Positions 7,221 through 17,249 are shown, counted from the first letter of the stretch. The stretch is 64,000 nucleotides of DNA from an uncultured bacterium (GCA_947493945.1 CANLSR010000001.1:558001-622000), one strand, 5' to 3'. Translations and numbers: made by a program. Notes: generated by a model not told the origin, from the letters alone.

Positions 7221-8510
7221 CTAGGCCCCGGACTGGACCGCGCGCGCCGGGTCGATGGCCGCCGCCCGCGCCGCCGGGTACACCGACGCCAGCACGCACA
7301 GGCCCACCGCCACCACCACCACGCCCAGGATGTCGAGCGGCCGGATCGCGACCGGGTACGCGTCGACCACGAACGAGCCCGCCTCGGCCATCTTGACCAC
7401 GCCGAACGCCCCCTGCACCAGCGAGATCGCGAGGCCCAGCGCCAGCCCGATGCCGGCGCCCACGCTGCCCACGAGCAGGCCCTCCAAAAGGAAGATCCGC
7501 CGGACGTCCGCTCGGCTGGCGCCCATCGCCTGGAGCGCGCCCAGGTCCCGGCGCTTCTCGATCACGATCATGGTCAGCGCCCCGACGATGTTGAAGGCGG
7601 CCACCACGATGATGAGCGCGAGGATGGCGCTCGCGGCCCACTTTTCCAGCTTCATCACGCTGTAGAGCGAGCCCTGGAGCTCGGACCACGTCTGGACCGC
7701 GAACTGGCCCGGGTACTCGGCCTCCAGCCGGCCCGCCAGCCGGTCCCTGACCGCGCCGGCGTCGTCGAGGTCGGCCAGGCGGATATCGAGGCCCGAGACG
7801 CGGCCGGGCATCTGGAACAGCTGCTGGGCCTGGTCGAGGGCGACGAACACGTGCGAGTCGTCGTAGCCGGACTCGAGCGAGAACGTGCCGCTGACGCCGA
7901 ACGACCGCTGGTCCGGCAGGCCGAACGGGTACAGGCTGATGGCCCGCTCCAGCGCCTGGGCCGAGAGCAGCGAGACCCGGCTGCCCGGGATGCCGCCCAC
8001 GCCGTCGACGCCCGGGTCGGCCGCGCGGACGCCCGTCCGGCCGGCCAGCCCGGCCCCCACCACGATCCCGGCCCGCCCGTCGCGGCGGCCGAGGTCGAAG
8101 GTGCCGGAGCGGATGGACCCCTCGACCTCGGCGTCGAGCGCCCCCCGGTCCACGCCGCGCACGACCACGACCTGGCCCAGCGCCCCGCCGTCGTCGGTGG
8201 CCAGGAGCGCCTTGCCCTCGACGTAGGGCGTCGCCGAGACCACGCCGGGCTCCCGGCGCGCGAGGGCCGCCAGCGCCTCGGCCCGGCCGATCCCCTCGCC
8301 GCCGGTGGCCTCGATGCGCACGTGCGGGTCGTAGCTCACCAGCAGGCCCTGCACCACGTCGTAGAAGCCGTTGAGCACGCTCAGCACCACCACGAGCGCC
8401 GCCACGCCGACGGCCACGCCGGCCACCGAGATGCCCGAGATCACCGAGATCAGCGTGAGCCGCCGCCGGCTGGCCAGGTAGCGGCGCGCGATCAGGAGGC
8501 GGTAGTCCAC
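7221..8510 (-). CDS. ABC transporter permease, LolC/LolE family
   Basis: A 429-residue inner-membrane permease. N-terminal YRLLIARRYLASRRR motif followed by the first membrane helix (about 20-45), a large periplasmic MacB-type domain (about 50-270), and three C-terminal FtsX-type helices (about 275-305, 330-365, 385-415). This is the topology of the LolCDE lipoprotein-releasing system and of other FtsX-like permeases. It follows the MlaEFD genes and precedes a lipoprotein/barrel pair, which fits lipoprotein traffic. No LolD-type ATPase lies beside it, so its ATPase must be encoded elsewhere. The following gap (7183-7216) contains a bulged GGCCGG-rich hairpin that may terminate the transcript. 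Confidence 0.85.
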   Translation of the reverse strand: MDYRLLIARRYLASRRRLTLISVISGISVAGVAVGVAALVVVLSVLNGFYDVVQGLLVSYDPHVRIEATGGEGIGRAEALAALARREPGVVSATPYVEGKALLATDDGGALGQVVVVRGVDRGALDAEVEGSIRSGTFDLGRRDGRAGIVVGAGLAGRTGVRAADPGVDGVGGIPGSRVSLLSAQALERAISLYPFGLPDQRSFGVSGTFSLESGYDDSHVFVALDQAQQLFQMPGRVSGLDIRLADLDDAGAVRDRLAGRLEAEYPGQFAVQTWSELQGSLYSVMKLEKWAASAILALIIVVAAFNIVGALTMIVIEKRRDLGALQAMGASRADVRRIFLLEGLLVGSVGAGIGLALGLAISLVQGAFGVVKMAEAGSFVVDAYPVAIRPLDILGVVVVAVGLCVLASVYPAARAAAIDPARAVQSGA

Positions 8511-8563
8511 GTGCGGAAGAGTCAGGGACGAGGAGTCAGGGGGGCGGGCGGAACAGCCGTGCC

Positions 8564-8586
8564 GCTGGCGGGGCGCCTCCGCCAGC
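8564..8586. repeat. Inverted octamer hairpin GCTGGCGG/CCGCCAGC
   Basis: Perfect 8-base arms (8564-8571 and 8579-8586) around a 7-base loop between mlaD and the LolC/E gene. It is one of several intergenic inverted pairs of the same octamer and could attenuate transcription between the two genes. Confidence 0.7.
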
Positions 8587-8619
8587 CGGACGCGGCTCCG
8601 GGATCCCGAAGCGCCGGAG

Positions 8620-9777
8620 CTACTGCCCGTCCTGGACCGCCGGCGGCGTGGCCGGCGGCATGGCCGGCGGCACGCGGACGCCGCTCCGCTCCATCTCGGC
8701 GCGGACGCGCGACATCTCGGCGCGGGCCTCCTCTAGCTCGCGCTCCTGCTGGCTCAGCCGCCGCTCCCACTCCTGGAGGTCCGCCAGCGTCTCCGAGATC
8801 GCCGCCTCGCGCACCTCGAACGGGGCCATCTCGTAGTAGTCGCGGTCCTCGAAGTAGCCGCGGAACAGGAAGTTGTGCTTGAGCGCCTCCATGTTCTCCG
8901 AGAAGCGGAACGCGCCCAGCGAGGCCCAGCCGGCGGCCTGGTTGAACCGGTCGGTGATGGCGCGGATGTCGGCCGAGACGGTCTGGAGCTGGGCCGCCCC
9001 CTCCTGCAGCTGGGTGGCCGTGGCGAGGAACGTGGTGTACACGTCGTCCTCGTTGAGGAACCGGGCCACGGTCCCGTCGCCGGTGTTCACCTTGGCCAGG
9101 ATCTCGTCCACGCCGCGCGAGGCGTTCTCGGCCACGGCCACCAGCTGGTCGGCCCGGTCGGTGAAGCTGCGCAGCGTGAGCCGGGCCTCGCCGACGGTCG
9201 CGTTGAGGGTCTGGGTGGTGGCCACGGTCTCGTCGTAGAGCCGCTCGTCGTAGAGGAACCGGCCCAGGGTGCCCCGGCCCGTCCGCACGTCGGCCAGCGT
9301 CTGGGCCAGGCCCACCGTCACCGAGTCGAAGCGGCTGACCGACTGGAACAGGCGGTCGGAGACCTCGGACAACGCGAACGGGTCCACACCCTGGATCTGG
9401 CCGTTGTCGGCCACCTCGGGGCGGCTCGGGCTGCCGTCGGTGAGCGACACGATCACGTTGCCCACCAGCCCGTCGGTCTGGATCAGCGCCCGGCTGTCCT
9501 CGCGGATCAGCGGCCGGGCGTCGTCCCGGATCGCCATCCGCACCATGATCGGCTCGTCCGGCGCCGCCGGGAGCTGGACCGCGTTGACGGTCCCGACCGC
9601 GATGCCGTTGTAGAACACCCGGGCCCCGGCCTGGAGCCCGGCGACCTGGTTGAAGCTGGCCCGGACGGTGAACGTGCGCGCGAACAGGTTGCCCTGGCTC
9701 CCGATCACGAACAGGAACCCGACGCCCGCGATGAGCGCCAGCAGGATGACGAGGCCGAGACGGGCTTGACGGGACAT
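8620..9777 (-). CDS. mlaD: MlaD/MCE-family lipid-transport protein
   Basis: A 385-residue periplasmic protein anchored by one N-terminal helix (ARLGLVILLALIAGVGFLFVI). The MCE domain spans about 35-120 (TVRASFNQVAGLQAGARVFYNGIAVGTV). The remainder is a long helical region that ends in a charged coiled coil (WERRLSQQERELEEARAEM) and a Pro-rich tail, so it is about twice as long as E. coli MlaD; such extended helices form tunnels or needles in other MCE proteins. It follows mlaE and mlaF, which supply the permease and ATPase, and should bind phospholipids between the membranes. Assignment is firm, direction of transport unknown. Confidence 0.9.
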   Translation of the reverse strand: MSRQARLGLVILLALIAGVGFLFVIGSQGNLFARTFTVRASFNQVAGLQAGARVFYNGIAVGTVNAVQLPAAPDEPIMVRMAIRDDARPLIREDSRALIQTDGLVGNVIVSLTDGSPSRPEVADNGQIQGVDPFALSEVSDRLFQSVSRFDSVTVGLAQTLADVRTGRGTLGRFLYDERLYDETVATTQTLNATVGEARLTLRSFTDRADQLVAVAENASRGVDEILAKVNTGDGTVARFLNEDDVYTTFLATATQLQEGAAQLQTVSADIRAITDRFNQAAGWASLGAFRFSENMEALKHNFLFRGYFEDRDYYEMAPFEVREAAISETLADLQEWERRLSQQERELEEARAEMSRVRAEMERSGVRVPPAMPPATPPAVQDGQ

Positions 9778-9900
9778 GGGCGGAAGCTACGGACGGGGGG
9801 AACGGGGCGGGGCGGGCGGGGCGTGCCCTAGCCGGGGCGCGGCGCCGGGCGCGGCGCGCGCGCGCTGGCGGGGCGTCGGGCATGGCCGCTGGAAGGGGCG

Positions 9901-10890
9901 TCAGGCGTGGCCGTAGGCGTCGGTCCCCTTGAAGAACTCCTGGAGCTCGGGGATGTCCGATCGGCGGACCTCGTCGAGCGTCCCGGCCGCCGCGATCTGG
10001 CCGTCGAGCAAAAAGTGGACCCGGTCGGCGACGATCTCGGCCGCCAGCAGGTCGTGGGTGATCGAGATCGACGAGATCCCGCGCGTGTCGCGGAGCTTGA
10101 CGATCAGGTCGGAGACGACGCGGACCGACACCGGGTCCAGGCCCGTCGTGGGCTCGTCGTACAGGATGATGTCGGGCTGCATGATCAGCGTCCGCGCCAG
10201 GCCGACGCGCTTTTTCTGGCCGCCGGAGAGCTCGGCCGGGTACTGGTCCCGCGTCGAGGGCAGGTTCACGTCCTCCAGGCCCTCCATGATCAGGTCGTCC
10301 TTTTCGCCTCGGTCCAGCGTGGTCAGGCGGTCCAGGAAAAACCGCATGTTCTCGTAGACCGTCATCGAGTCGAACAAGGCGCCGCCCTGGAACAGGTAGC
10401 CCAGGCGCGTCCGCTTCTGGTCGAGTTGCTCCTGGTCCATCAGGTCCAGCCGCTCGCCCAGCACCCAGACCTCGCCCTTGTCGGGCCGGAGCAGGCCCAC
10501 GACGTGCTTGGTGAGCACGCTCTTGCCCGTCCCCGAGCCGCCCATCACGACGGCCGAGGTGCCGCGCTCGACGGTCATGTCGACGCCCCGGAGGATTTTC
10601 TTGGGCCCGAACCCCTTGTAGACGTCGCGGAGGTCCACCACGATGTCGTCGGGCGGCGGCGGCGAGTTGCCCGTGACCGGCCCCGCCTCGGGGTCCACCA
10701 GGTGGGGCTCCCGCGCGTCGCCACGCGCCGTGCCCTCGGCGCCGGGCACGCCGGCCGCCGGCGCGCCGGTGGGGTCGCTGGCCGGCGTCGCCAGCCCGTC
10801 GTCGTCGAGCGGGTGCGGGCCGGCGTCGGCCCCGGGGCCCGCCTCGGCGGGCTGGCGGCGGGCGTCGGCGCGGCGGGAGATGCGGGACAT
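9901..10890 (-). CDS. mlaF: MlaF-type phospholipid ABC transporter ATPase
   Basis: A 329-residue ATPase. After an unusual Pro/Ala/Gly-rich N-terminal extension of about 80 residues the ABC domain begins at IVVDLRDVYKGFG. Walker A GGSGTGKS (117-124), Q loop YLFQGGALF, signature LSGGQKKR, Walker B IILYDEPTTGLD and the switch histidine in SITHD are all intact. The C-terminal end (DIPELQEFFKG) is the MlaF type. The extension is not normally present; a shorter protein could start in it, but no better start codon is obvious. It lies between mlaE and mlaD on the same strand. Confidence 0.93.
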   Translation of the reverse strand: MSRISRRADARRQPAEAGPGADAGPHPLDDDGLATPASDPTGAPAAGVPGAEGTARGDAREPHLVDPEAGPVTGNSPPPPDDIVVDLRDVYKGFGPKKILRGVDMTVERGTSAVVMGGSGTGKSVLTKHVVGLLRPDKGEVWVLGERLDLMDQEQLDQKRTRLGYLFQGGALFDSMTVYENMRFFLDRLTTLDRGEKDDLIMEGLEDVNLPSTRDQYPAELSGGQKKRVGLARTLIMQPDIILYDEPTTGLDPVSVRVVSDLIVKLRDTRGISSISITHDLLAAEIVADRVHFLLDGQIAAAGTLDEVRRSDIPELQEFFKGTDAYGHA

Positions 10891-10992
10891 GGGAGGGGGG
10901 TCAGGGTTGGCTGCGCCGTCGCTTCGCGGTCGACGGTCAGGGGCCGCTCGGGCGCGGGGCCTCGCGCCCCCGGCCCCTCGCCCGGCATCCGG

Positions 10993-11904
10993 CTAGGCGG
11001 CGTCCGAGATGTCGCCGAAGAGCATGATCGACAGGCGCACGATCACGACGTCGGAGATCAGGATGAGCAGGCTCGAGACCACCACCGACTGCATGGCCGC
11101 CCGGCCCACCTCGCGCGTGCCGCCACGCACGTTGTAGCCTAGGTAGCAGCTCACGATGCCGACGATGAAGCCGAAGATGGACGTCTTCATCGTGTCCACG
11201 ATCACGTCGGCGAAGCGGAGCGAGTCGAAGGCGGTCGCGATAAACACGCGCACGTTCATGCCGTCCGAGAGCCAGGCCTCGAGGTAGCCGCCGGCCAGCG
11301 CCAGGAAGTCGGTGAGCATGGTCATGATGGGGAACATGATCACGCACGCCAGCACGCGCGTGACCACGAGGTAGTGGAACGGCTTCAGGGCCGCCACCTC
11401 GAGCGCGTCGATCTGCTCGGTCACCTTCATCGAGCCCAGCTCGGCGCCCATGCCGGCGCCCAGGCGGCCGGCCAGCACCAGCGACGTCAGGACCGGCCCG
11501 ATCTCCTTGATGACCGAGAGCGCCAGCATGGACGGCAGGAAGCTCTCGGCCCCGAACCGCGCCAGCGTGCCCCGGCTCTGCATCGCCAGCACGATGCCGA
11601 TCGAGAAGCCCACCACGCCGGTCAGCATGAGGCTCTTGGTGCCCACCTCGTCCATCTGGGTCAGCAGCTCCCGGACCTCGTACGGGCGGCGCCAGACGCG
11701 CGAGAAAAAGCGGCCGACGAAGCTGAACAGGTTGCCCGCCTCGGCAAAAAACTCCTCGCCCGGGACCGAGCTCGTGCGCGCCTCCTCCTGGCGCTCCTCC
11801 ACCTTGCGCTCGGTCTCCTTGTCCTGCAGGATCTTCTCGCTCTGGCGCGAGCGCCGCGCGTCGCGGAGCCGCTGGGTGAGCGAGTCGGCCGGGAGTGTCT
11901 CCAT
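10993..11904 (-). CDS. mlaE: MlaE-family phospholipid ABC transporter permease
   Basis: A 303-residue permease starting METLPADSL. Residues about 10-45 form a highly charged helix (RQSEKILQDKETERKVEERQEE), an extension absent from E. coli MlaE. The MlaE core follows: GVVGFSIGIVLAMQSRG, VLTSLVLAGRLGAGMGAELGSM, the EQIDALEVAALKPFHYLVV motif and four to five further membrane helices, with GTREVGRAAMQSVV near the end. It starts 38 bases after the stop of tamB, and mlaF starts 102 bases after it, so a TamB-MlaEFD transcript is likely. A much longer upstream frame in this register is a shadow of tamB. Confidence 0.92.
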   Translation of the reverse strand: METLPADSLTQRLRDARRSRQSEKILQDKETERKVEERQEEARTSSVPGEEFFAEAGNLFSFVGRFFSRVWRRPYEVRELLTQMDEVGTKSLMLTGVVGFSIGIVLAMQSRGTLARFGAESFLPSMLALSVIKEIGPVLTSLVLAGRLGAGMGAELGSMKVTEQIDALEVAALKPFHYLVVTRVLACVIMFPIMTMLTDFLALAGGYLEAWLSDGMNVRVFIATAFDSLRFADVIVDTMKTSIFGFIVGIVSCYLGYNVRGGTREVGRAAMQSVVVSSLLILISDVVIVRLSIMLFGDISDAA

Positions 11905-11942
11905 GCGGGCAAAGGTAGAGCCGGCCGGGGCCGGCCGGTGCG

Positions 11943-14900
11943 CTACCACGCTTTCTCGACGTTGAGCCCGCCGCCGACGTCGACCCCGCGGTTGCCGATC
12001 TCGGTCTGGACCTGGGCCTGGAGCCACGAGATCAGGGCGTAGTCGAGGGCGCCGATGTAGCCCGGGGCGTCCTGGTTGGACGCGCCGCTGGCACTCACCG
12101 GGATGCCGACGGTGACGAACGCGCGGTCGGTGAGGTACTTGCCGATCTCGATCACGATGCCGCCCTGGTCCACGTTGACCTGGATCTGGTCCACGGGCAG
12201 CGAGCCCGCGAGCCCCTCGGCGATGTTGGAGATCGAGCCCAAGATCGCCTGGGTGCCCAGCCCGGCGATGGCGCCGCTGCTCTCGCTGGCCAACCGCCCG
12301 GTCAGGATGAGCGACACGATGTCGGCCTGCTCCAGCGCCGGGTTGGCCGTCAGCCGGATGGCGAGGTCGTCGTTGAACCGGCCGTCGACGGCCAGCAGCA
12401 CCGTGACGGAGCTCTGGCCCGCCAGCGTGCCCGGCAGCCGCACGTCGAGCTCGGCGTCGATGTCGACGAGCGCCGCCAGCGGGTCGCCGTTTAGGACGAT
12501 GGTCCCGCTCTGGAGCTCGAACCGGCGGTTGAGCGTTTCGACCGAGCCGCGCACCAGGTTGATCTGGCCAAACACCCGGCTCGACTCGGCGTAGGACGCC
12601 TTGCGCGCCTCCACGGTCCCCTCGAACTCGATGTCGAACGGGAGGGCCTGGTTGGACCGGAGCCAGACGTTCCGCCGGATCTCGACGGTGAGGTCGTAGT
12701 CCAGCGCGTCGGTAAACCGGTTGACGGTGGTGTCCTTGGCCGTGACGACGCGGCCAAAGCGGGCCTCGACCTCGCGGATCTGGGCGTCGGTGAGCGTGAC
12801 CTCGCTGAGGTCGGGCGGGATCAGCTCGTCGGTCAGGTAGATGTCGCCCTGGGCCAGCACGACCGAGCCCCGCAGGACCGGCGCGTCCAGCGTGCCGGTG
12901 AGCCGGAGCGGCTCGCTGCCGCGGTCGAGCACCAGCCCCTCGAAGGTGCGCGTGTCCATCGCGAGGAAGTTGCGGGGGACGATGGTCAGGTCCAGCTCGC
13001 CCACCGAGAGCTCGCGCAGCCGGACGTCGCCGGTGACGTCGAGGGCCGTCCGCCCGTCGCGGTCCAGCACGCGGGCGTCCTCGATCACGATGCGGTCGTT
13101 CTGGAACGCGATGTCGGCCGAGACGGGCGCGTAGACGCGGCCCGTCGCGGCCACGCCCAGCTCGCCGTCGGTCAGGGTGGCGGTGCCCCGGAGCTGGGGC
13201 GCCGCCTGGGTGCCGGAGATCTGGAGGTCGAGCCGGAGCTGGCCGCCCAAGGCGGTGTACGTCTCGTCGTCCAAGAACGGACGGGCCCAGGCGATGGGGA
13301 AGGCGTCGGCCTGGGCGCGGAGCGCGACCTCGGCGTCGGCGGAGGCAGCCCGGGTGCCCGGCCCGTCGGCGAGCGAGAACTGGAGCGGGATCGTGCCGTC
13401 CACGGTCAGCGTCTCGCCCTCGACGTGGGTCAGGGTGGCGTCGAGCGCCAGCCGGCCGTCGGCGTAGCCCACCGTGGCCATGAGCGCGCCGACGGGCCGG
13501 CCGCGCGAGGTAAAGTCGTCCAACGAGACCGTGCCGTCCACGAGCGGCGCCGTGGCCGGGCCGCTCAGGACCAGCGTCGCCGAGAGGTCGCCGCCGAGCG
13601 CGTCCAGGCCCGCCAGGTCCGTGAGCCCGTCGATCCCCACGTCCTCGACGGTCACGATAAAGTTCTGGTCGCCCTGGAAGTCGATCTGGCCGTCGGCCGC
13701 GATCTGCTGGCCACCGCCCTCGGCCGCCAGCAGCAGGCCGCGGACGTCGACGACGCTGCTGTCGAACGCGATCTGGGCCGGCTGGAGCAGGGCCCACGTG
13801 GTCTGGTCGAGCTGGAACGTCCCGCTCTCCAGCTCCACCCCGTTGGTGACCGGGTCGACGCGGGCCTGGACCGCCAGCTGGCGGCGGCTGTCGACGACGA
13901 CCGAGCCGTCGACCAGGATGTCGCCGCCGTCGGTGGAGACCGTGGCGGTGCCCTCCTGCACCCGGAGCGACTCCGTCGTCAGGACGTCGAACGAGGCGTG
14001 GGCGGTGCCCTGCAAGGCGGCCAGGCCCAGCGAGTCGGCCAAGGCGCGGTCCCACGTCGCATCGACGTCGGCGTCCAGGCCCGTTACCGCCGTCTCGCCG
14101 TAGACCAGCTGGCGGGCCTCGACCGTGCCGGTGATCTGGAGCGGCTGCCCGGGCTGGGCGCGGGCGTCGAGCACGATCTCGCCGCTCTCCAGGCCCAGCG
14201 TCTCCTCGGTCAAGCTCGCCAGCGGCGCCAGGCTGGCGACGGATCCTTCCAAGTGGAAGTCGCTCGCGGCGCGCTCGTTGAACAGCGCCAACGTGCCGCC
14301 GCCCACCACGCGGGCCAGGTCGCTGTCCAGCAGCAGCGTGTCCAGGCGGACCACGCCGTCGGCCAGTTCGAACTGGGCCGCCAGCGTGTCGACGGCCACG
14401 GGGCCGACGGTCGACGACCCGCCGTCGAGCGACCCGCTCAAGCTCATCGTGGCCGGGTCCAGGCCGCGGCCCGCCAGGTCGAAGTCGAGCGACAGGCGCA
14501 CCGGCTGGTCCGGCGGCAGGTCGGCGAGCGTGCCCACGTCGAGCGACTCCGTCCGGCCGCGGACGGCGAAGCTGGGCGTCTCGTCGAACGGCCGGCCCTG
14601 GAACGCCGCCACGACGCGCCCGCCCTCGGGCATCCCCTCTTCGGCGCGCGGGCTGGCCAGCTCCAGGTCCAGCGTGCCGCCCAGGGCGCCGTCGGCCAAC
14701 GTGAACGCGATGCGGCCGTCGTCGATCTCGGCCTCGTTGATGCGCGACGGGCGCAGCGTGAGCACGCCCTGGGCGTCGGCCGTGGGCAGATCCGCCAGGC
14801 CGGAGATCTCGCCCGAGAAGCAACCGTCGAGGTCGCTTCGCGGCGCCGCGTCGGCAAAGCGCGACAGGTCGAGGCCGCGGAAGCAGGTGTCGCTAAAGGC

Positions 14901-17249
14901 GAACGACGGGTTGCCGTCGAAGGGCCGACCGGTCAGGGCCACGTCGAACTGGCCCTCGGGCGTCTCCAGCGTGCCACTGACCGCGAGCGCGCCGTTGTCC
15001 AACGTGACCGCGAGGTCGCCGCCGTCGACGAGCCGGTTGGTGTAGGACGAGGGCTCGGTAATCTGGATCTGGGCGTCCAGCGCCATCGTGGCCGGGTCGG
15101 TGCCCGCGCCGCTGGCGACGAACGTGCCCGTCAAGTCGCTGTAACGCTCGGGGATGCCCTGGACCTCGGCCAGGTCGAGGTTGCGCATCGTCCCGCGCAG
15201 GTCGAACGCCAGCGGGTCGGCAAAGGGCCGGGCGGTGCCCTGGGCCGTGACCTGGCCGCCGGCGCCCAGGTCGAGGTCGGCGACGATGGCCGCCACGCCG
15301 CGCCGCAGCTCGACGCTGAGATCGGCCGCGGCCAGGTTGTAGGTGCCGTAGCGAGAGTTCTGGAGCTGGGCCGTCAGATCGATGGGCGCCTGGGTCAGGT
15401 CGGTGCCCGTGCCCGACAGCGTGAACGTGCCCGTCAGGTCGCTCTCCTGGGACGGGTTGCCCGTCAGCGCGGCCAGGTTGAGGCCGACCGCGCGCCCCTG
15501 GCGGACATCGTAGCGCAGCGGCTCGCCCAGGTCCAGCGTGCCGCTGGCGACGATGCGGCCGTCGTCGCCGGCTAGGATGGCGTCGGCGTCGAAGCCGACC
15601 TCGCCGCGGTCCACCTCGGCGTCCAGGCGCAAGTCGGCAAAGCGCAGGCGGTTGTTGGGGAGCCCGATCTCGGCCCGGTCCAGATCGAGCGCCAGCGTGC
15701 CGGAGAACGTGTCGAGGGAGTTGCCTCGGCCCACCAACGAGAAGTCGCCGGCGAACGAGTCGGTCCGGCCCGAGCCGGGGAGCAGCAGGCCCAGGTCCAC
15801 GTCCTGGGCCGTGCCGGCGACCTGGACCGTCGGCACCTCGTCGAACGGGCGGGCGCGGCCCTCGGCCGAGAGCGAGGCGCCCGGCAGCGCGCCGTCCAGG
15901 TCGAACGTGACGCGCCCGGCCGCGAACGCGCCGTCGAGCGCCAGCCGGTCGATCCGGCGCCCGCCCACGCGCGTCTCGCGCAGCGCGACGGTGAACGGGC
16001 CGCTCAGCGTCTCCAGCGTCGCGCCCTGGAGGTTGAGGCGCAGGTCGCCGGTAACCTCGGCCGCCAGCGCCGGGTTGCGGGTGATGGTCGACGGGTCGAA
16101 CCGCTTCAACGTGCCCTCGGCGCGGTAGCGCACCGGCCCGTCGGTCTCGCGCGAGAACTCGCCGTCCACGTTGATCGTGGCGTCGTCCAGGGCGCCCACC
16201 AGCGAGGCCGTCAGCAGGCTGCCGTCGGAGTCGGCGCGGAGCCGCAGGCGCGGGTCGCCGTAGAGCGGGACGCCGGCAAACACGCGCGCGTCCTCCAGCG
16301 CAATCGGCGACGCCTCGATGTTGGCGTTGAAGATGGGCAAAGTGCCGTCGCCGGTGAACACCAGTTCGGCGGCGCCGGTCAGGTCGGTGCCGGCCCGACT
16401 GGACACGGCCAGGTCGCGGAGCCGCAGGTCGCTCGCCGAGAACCGTCCCGAGGCCGTCGCGTCGATCTCGCCGCGGTCGAACGGCGCCAGCGCGCGCAGC
16501 GACACGCGCTGGATGTCGCCCGCCAGGCTGTCGCCCTGCTGGCGGAAGTCGCGGACGACCGCGCCCAGGTCGGCGATCGTGTGGACCGAGTCGCGGCCGT
16601 CGGCGCGGTACCAGTGGATCTCGGCGCGACCGCGCCGAAGGTCCACTTCTTCCAGGCGCACCGTGAACGTGCCCGGCTCCTTGTCGTCCTCGGCCGGCTT
16701 GAGCAGCCCGGCCACGTTGAACGTGCTGTCGGCCCGCTGGCGGACGAACACCTGGGGCCGCGCCACGTAGAGCTCGCTCGCCGAGAACGTCTGGTTGAAC
16801 AGCGTCCCCAGGTTGTAGTCCACCATCACGGTGTCCACCGAGACCACGACTTCGCCGCCGCGGCGGATTTCGAGCCCCGTCAGCTGGGCGCCCGTCAGAA
16901 AGTTGCCGCTGAGGCCTTCCACCGAGATCTCGGCGTCGTCGGCGAACAGGTTGGCGATCTGGTCCACCACCAACCCACGCGCAAACCCGCGGCCGGCGCC
17001 GGTCTGGAGGAAGATGAGCACGCCCACCACCAGCAGCGCCACCACGGCCACCAAGCCCAGCAGCACCTTGCCCGCCAACCGCCCCCAGTGGCGGCGCTCG
17101 TCCGGGGCCTCGGCCGGCGCGCCGCTGGCGGACGCGCCCGGCGACGCGGCGGCCGACCGTGGGTCTGGCGCGGCGCCGTCGCCTCTGGCCACGCCTCTGC
17201 CCTGGCCGGCGGCGTCGGTCGAGGAGTCGGAAGAGGGGTCGGTAGGCAC
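11943..17249 (-). CDS. tamB: TamB/AsmA-like translocation and assembly module protein
   Basis: A 1768-residue protein. The cytoplasmic N terminus of about 55 residues is Ser/Ala/Pro-rich; one membrane helix follows (KVLLGLVAVVALLVVGVLIFLQ), then a very long periplasmic repetitive beta structure with many repeats of the kind LTGTFTLSGTG or LDLDRAEIGLPNN, and a C-terminal DUF490/TamB domain (about 1420-1768, including VDIDAELDVRLPGTL and AIAGLGTQAILGSI). Such proteins form a hydrophobic groove that spans the periplasm and carry phospholipids to the outer membrane or assist outer-membrane assembly. It follows tamA by 39 bases and precedes mlaE by 38, so the genes are very likely one operon. Confidence 0.93.
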   Translation of the reverse strand: MPTDPSSDSSTDAAGQGRGVARGDGAAPDPRSAAASPGASASGAPAEAPDERRHWGRLAGKVLLGLVAVVALLVVGVLIFLQTGAGRGFARGLVVDQIANLFADDAEISVEGLSGNFLTGAQLTGLEIRRGGEVVVSVDTVMVDYNLGTLFNQTFSASELYVARPQVFVRQRADSTFNVAGLLKPAEDDKEPGTFTVRLEEVDLRRGRAEIHWYRADGRDSVHTIADLGAVVRDFRQQGDSLAGDIQRVSLRALAPFDRGEIDATASGRFSASDLRLRDLAVSSRAGTDLTGAAELVFTGDGTLPIFNANIEASPIALEDARVFAGVPLYGDPRLRLRADSDGSLLTASLVGALDDATINVDGEFSRETDGPVRYRAEGTLKRFDPSTITRNPALAAEVTGDLRLNLQGATLETLSGPFTVALRETRVGGRRIDRLALDGAFAAGRVTFDLDGALPGASLSAEGRARPFDEVPTVQVAGTAQDVDLGLLLPGSGRTDSFAGDFSLVGRGNSLDTFSGTLALDLDRAEIGLPNNRLRFADLRLDAEVDRGEVGFDADAILAGDDGRIVASGTLDLGEPLRYDVRQGRAVGLNLAALTGNPSQESDLTGTFTLSGTGTDLTQAPIDLTAQLQNSRYGTYNLAAADLSVELRRGVAAIVADLDLGAGGQVTAQGTARPFADPLAFDLRGTMRNLDLAEVQGIPERYSDLTGTFVASGAGTDPATMALDAQIQITEPSSYTNRLVDGGDLAVTLDNGALAVSGTLETPEGQFDVALTGRPFDGNPSFAFSDTCFRGLDLSRFADAAPRSDLDGCFSGEISGLADLPTADAQGVLTLRPSRINEAEIDDGRIAFTLADGALGGTLDLELASPRAEEGMPEGGRVVAAFQGRPFDETPSFAVRGRTESLDVGTLADLPPDQPVRLSLDFDLAGRGLDPATMSLSGSLDGGSSTVGPVAVDTLAAQFELADGVVRLDTLLLDSDLARVVGGGTLALFNERAASDFHLEGSVASLAPLASLTEETLGLESGEIVLDARAQPGQPLQITGTVEARQLVYGETAVTGLDADVDATWDRALADSLGLAALQGTAHASFDVLTTESLRVQEGTATVSTDGGDILVDGSVVVDSRRQLAVQARVDPVTNGVELESGTFQLDQTTWALLQPAQIAFDSSVVDVRGLLLAAEGGGQQIAADGQIDFQGDQNFIVTVEDVGIDGLTDLAGLDALGGDLSATLVLSGPATAPLVDGTVSLDDFTSRGRPVGALMATVGYADGRLALDATLTHVEGETLTVDGTIPLQFSLADGPGTRAASADAEVALRAQADAFPIAWARPFLDDETYTALGGQLRLDLQISGTQAAPQLRGTATLTDGELGVAATGRVYAPVSADIAFQNDRIVIEDARVLDRDGRTALDVTGDVRLRELSVGELDLTIVPRNFLAMDTRTFEGLVLDRGSEPLRLTGTLDAPVLRGSVVLAQGDIYLTDELIPPDLSEVTLTDAQIREVEARFGRVVTAKDTTVNRFTDALDYDLTVEIRRNVWLRSNQALPFDIEFEGTVEARKASYAESSRVFGQINLVRGSVETLNRRFELQSGTIVLNGDPLAALVDIDAELDVRLPGTLAGQSSVTVLLAVDGRFNDDLAIRLTANPALEQADIVSLILTGRLASESSGAIAGLGTQAILGSISNIAEGLAGSLPVDQIQVNVDQGGIVIEIGKYLTDRAFVTVGIPVSASGASNQDAPGYIGALDYALISWLQAQVQTEIGNRGVDVGGGLNVEKAW

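Noticed and set aside
4889-7396. Very long plus-strand open frame (835 codons) opposite the envelope genes
   Set aside because: It is antisense to two well-supported exported proteins and its product is low-complexity Arg/Gly/Ala/His; such shadows are normal in DNA of this GC content.
10993-14823. A 1276-codon minus-strand frame overlapping tamB
   Set aside because: Only its last 303 codons encode MlaE; the rest lies inside tamB in another frame and lacks protein character.
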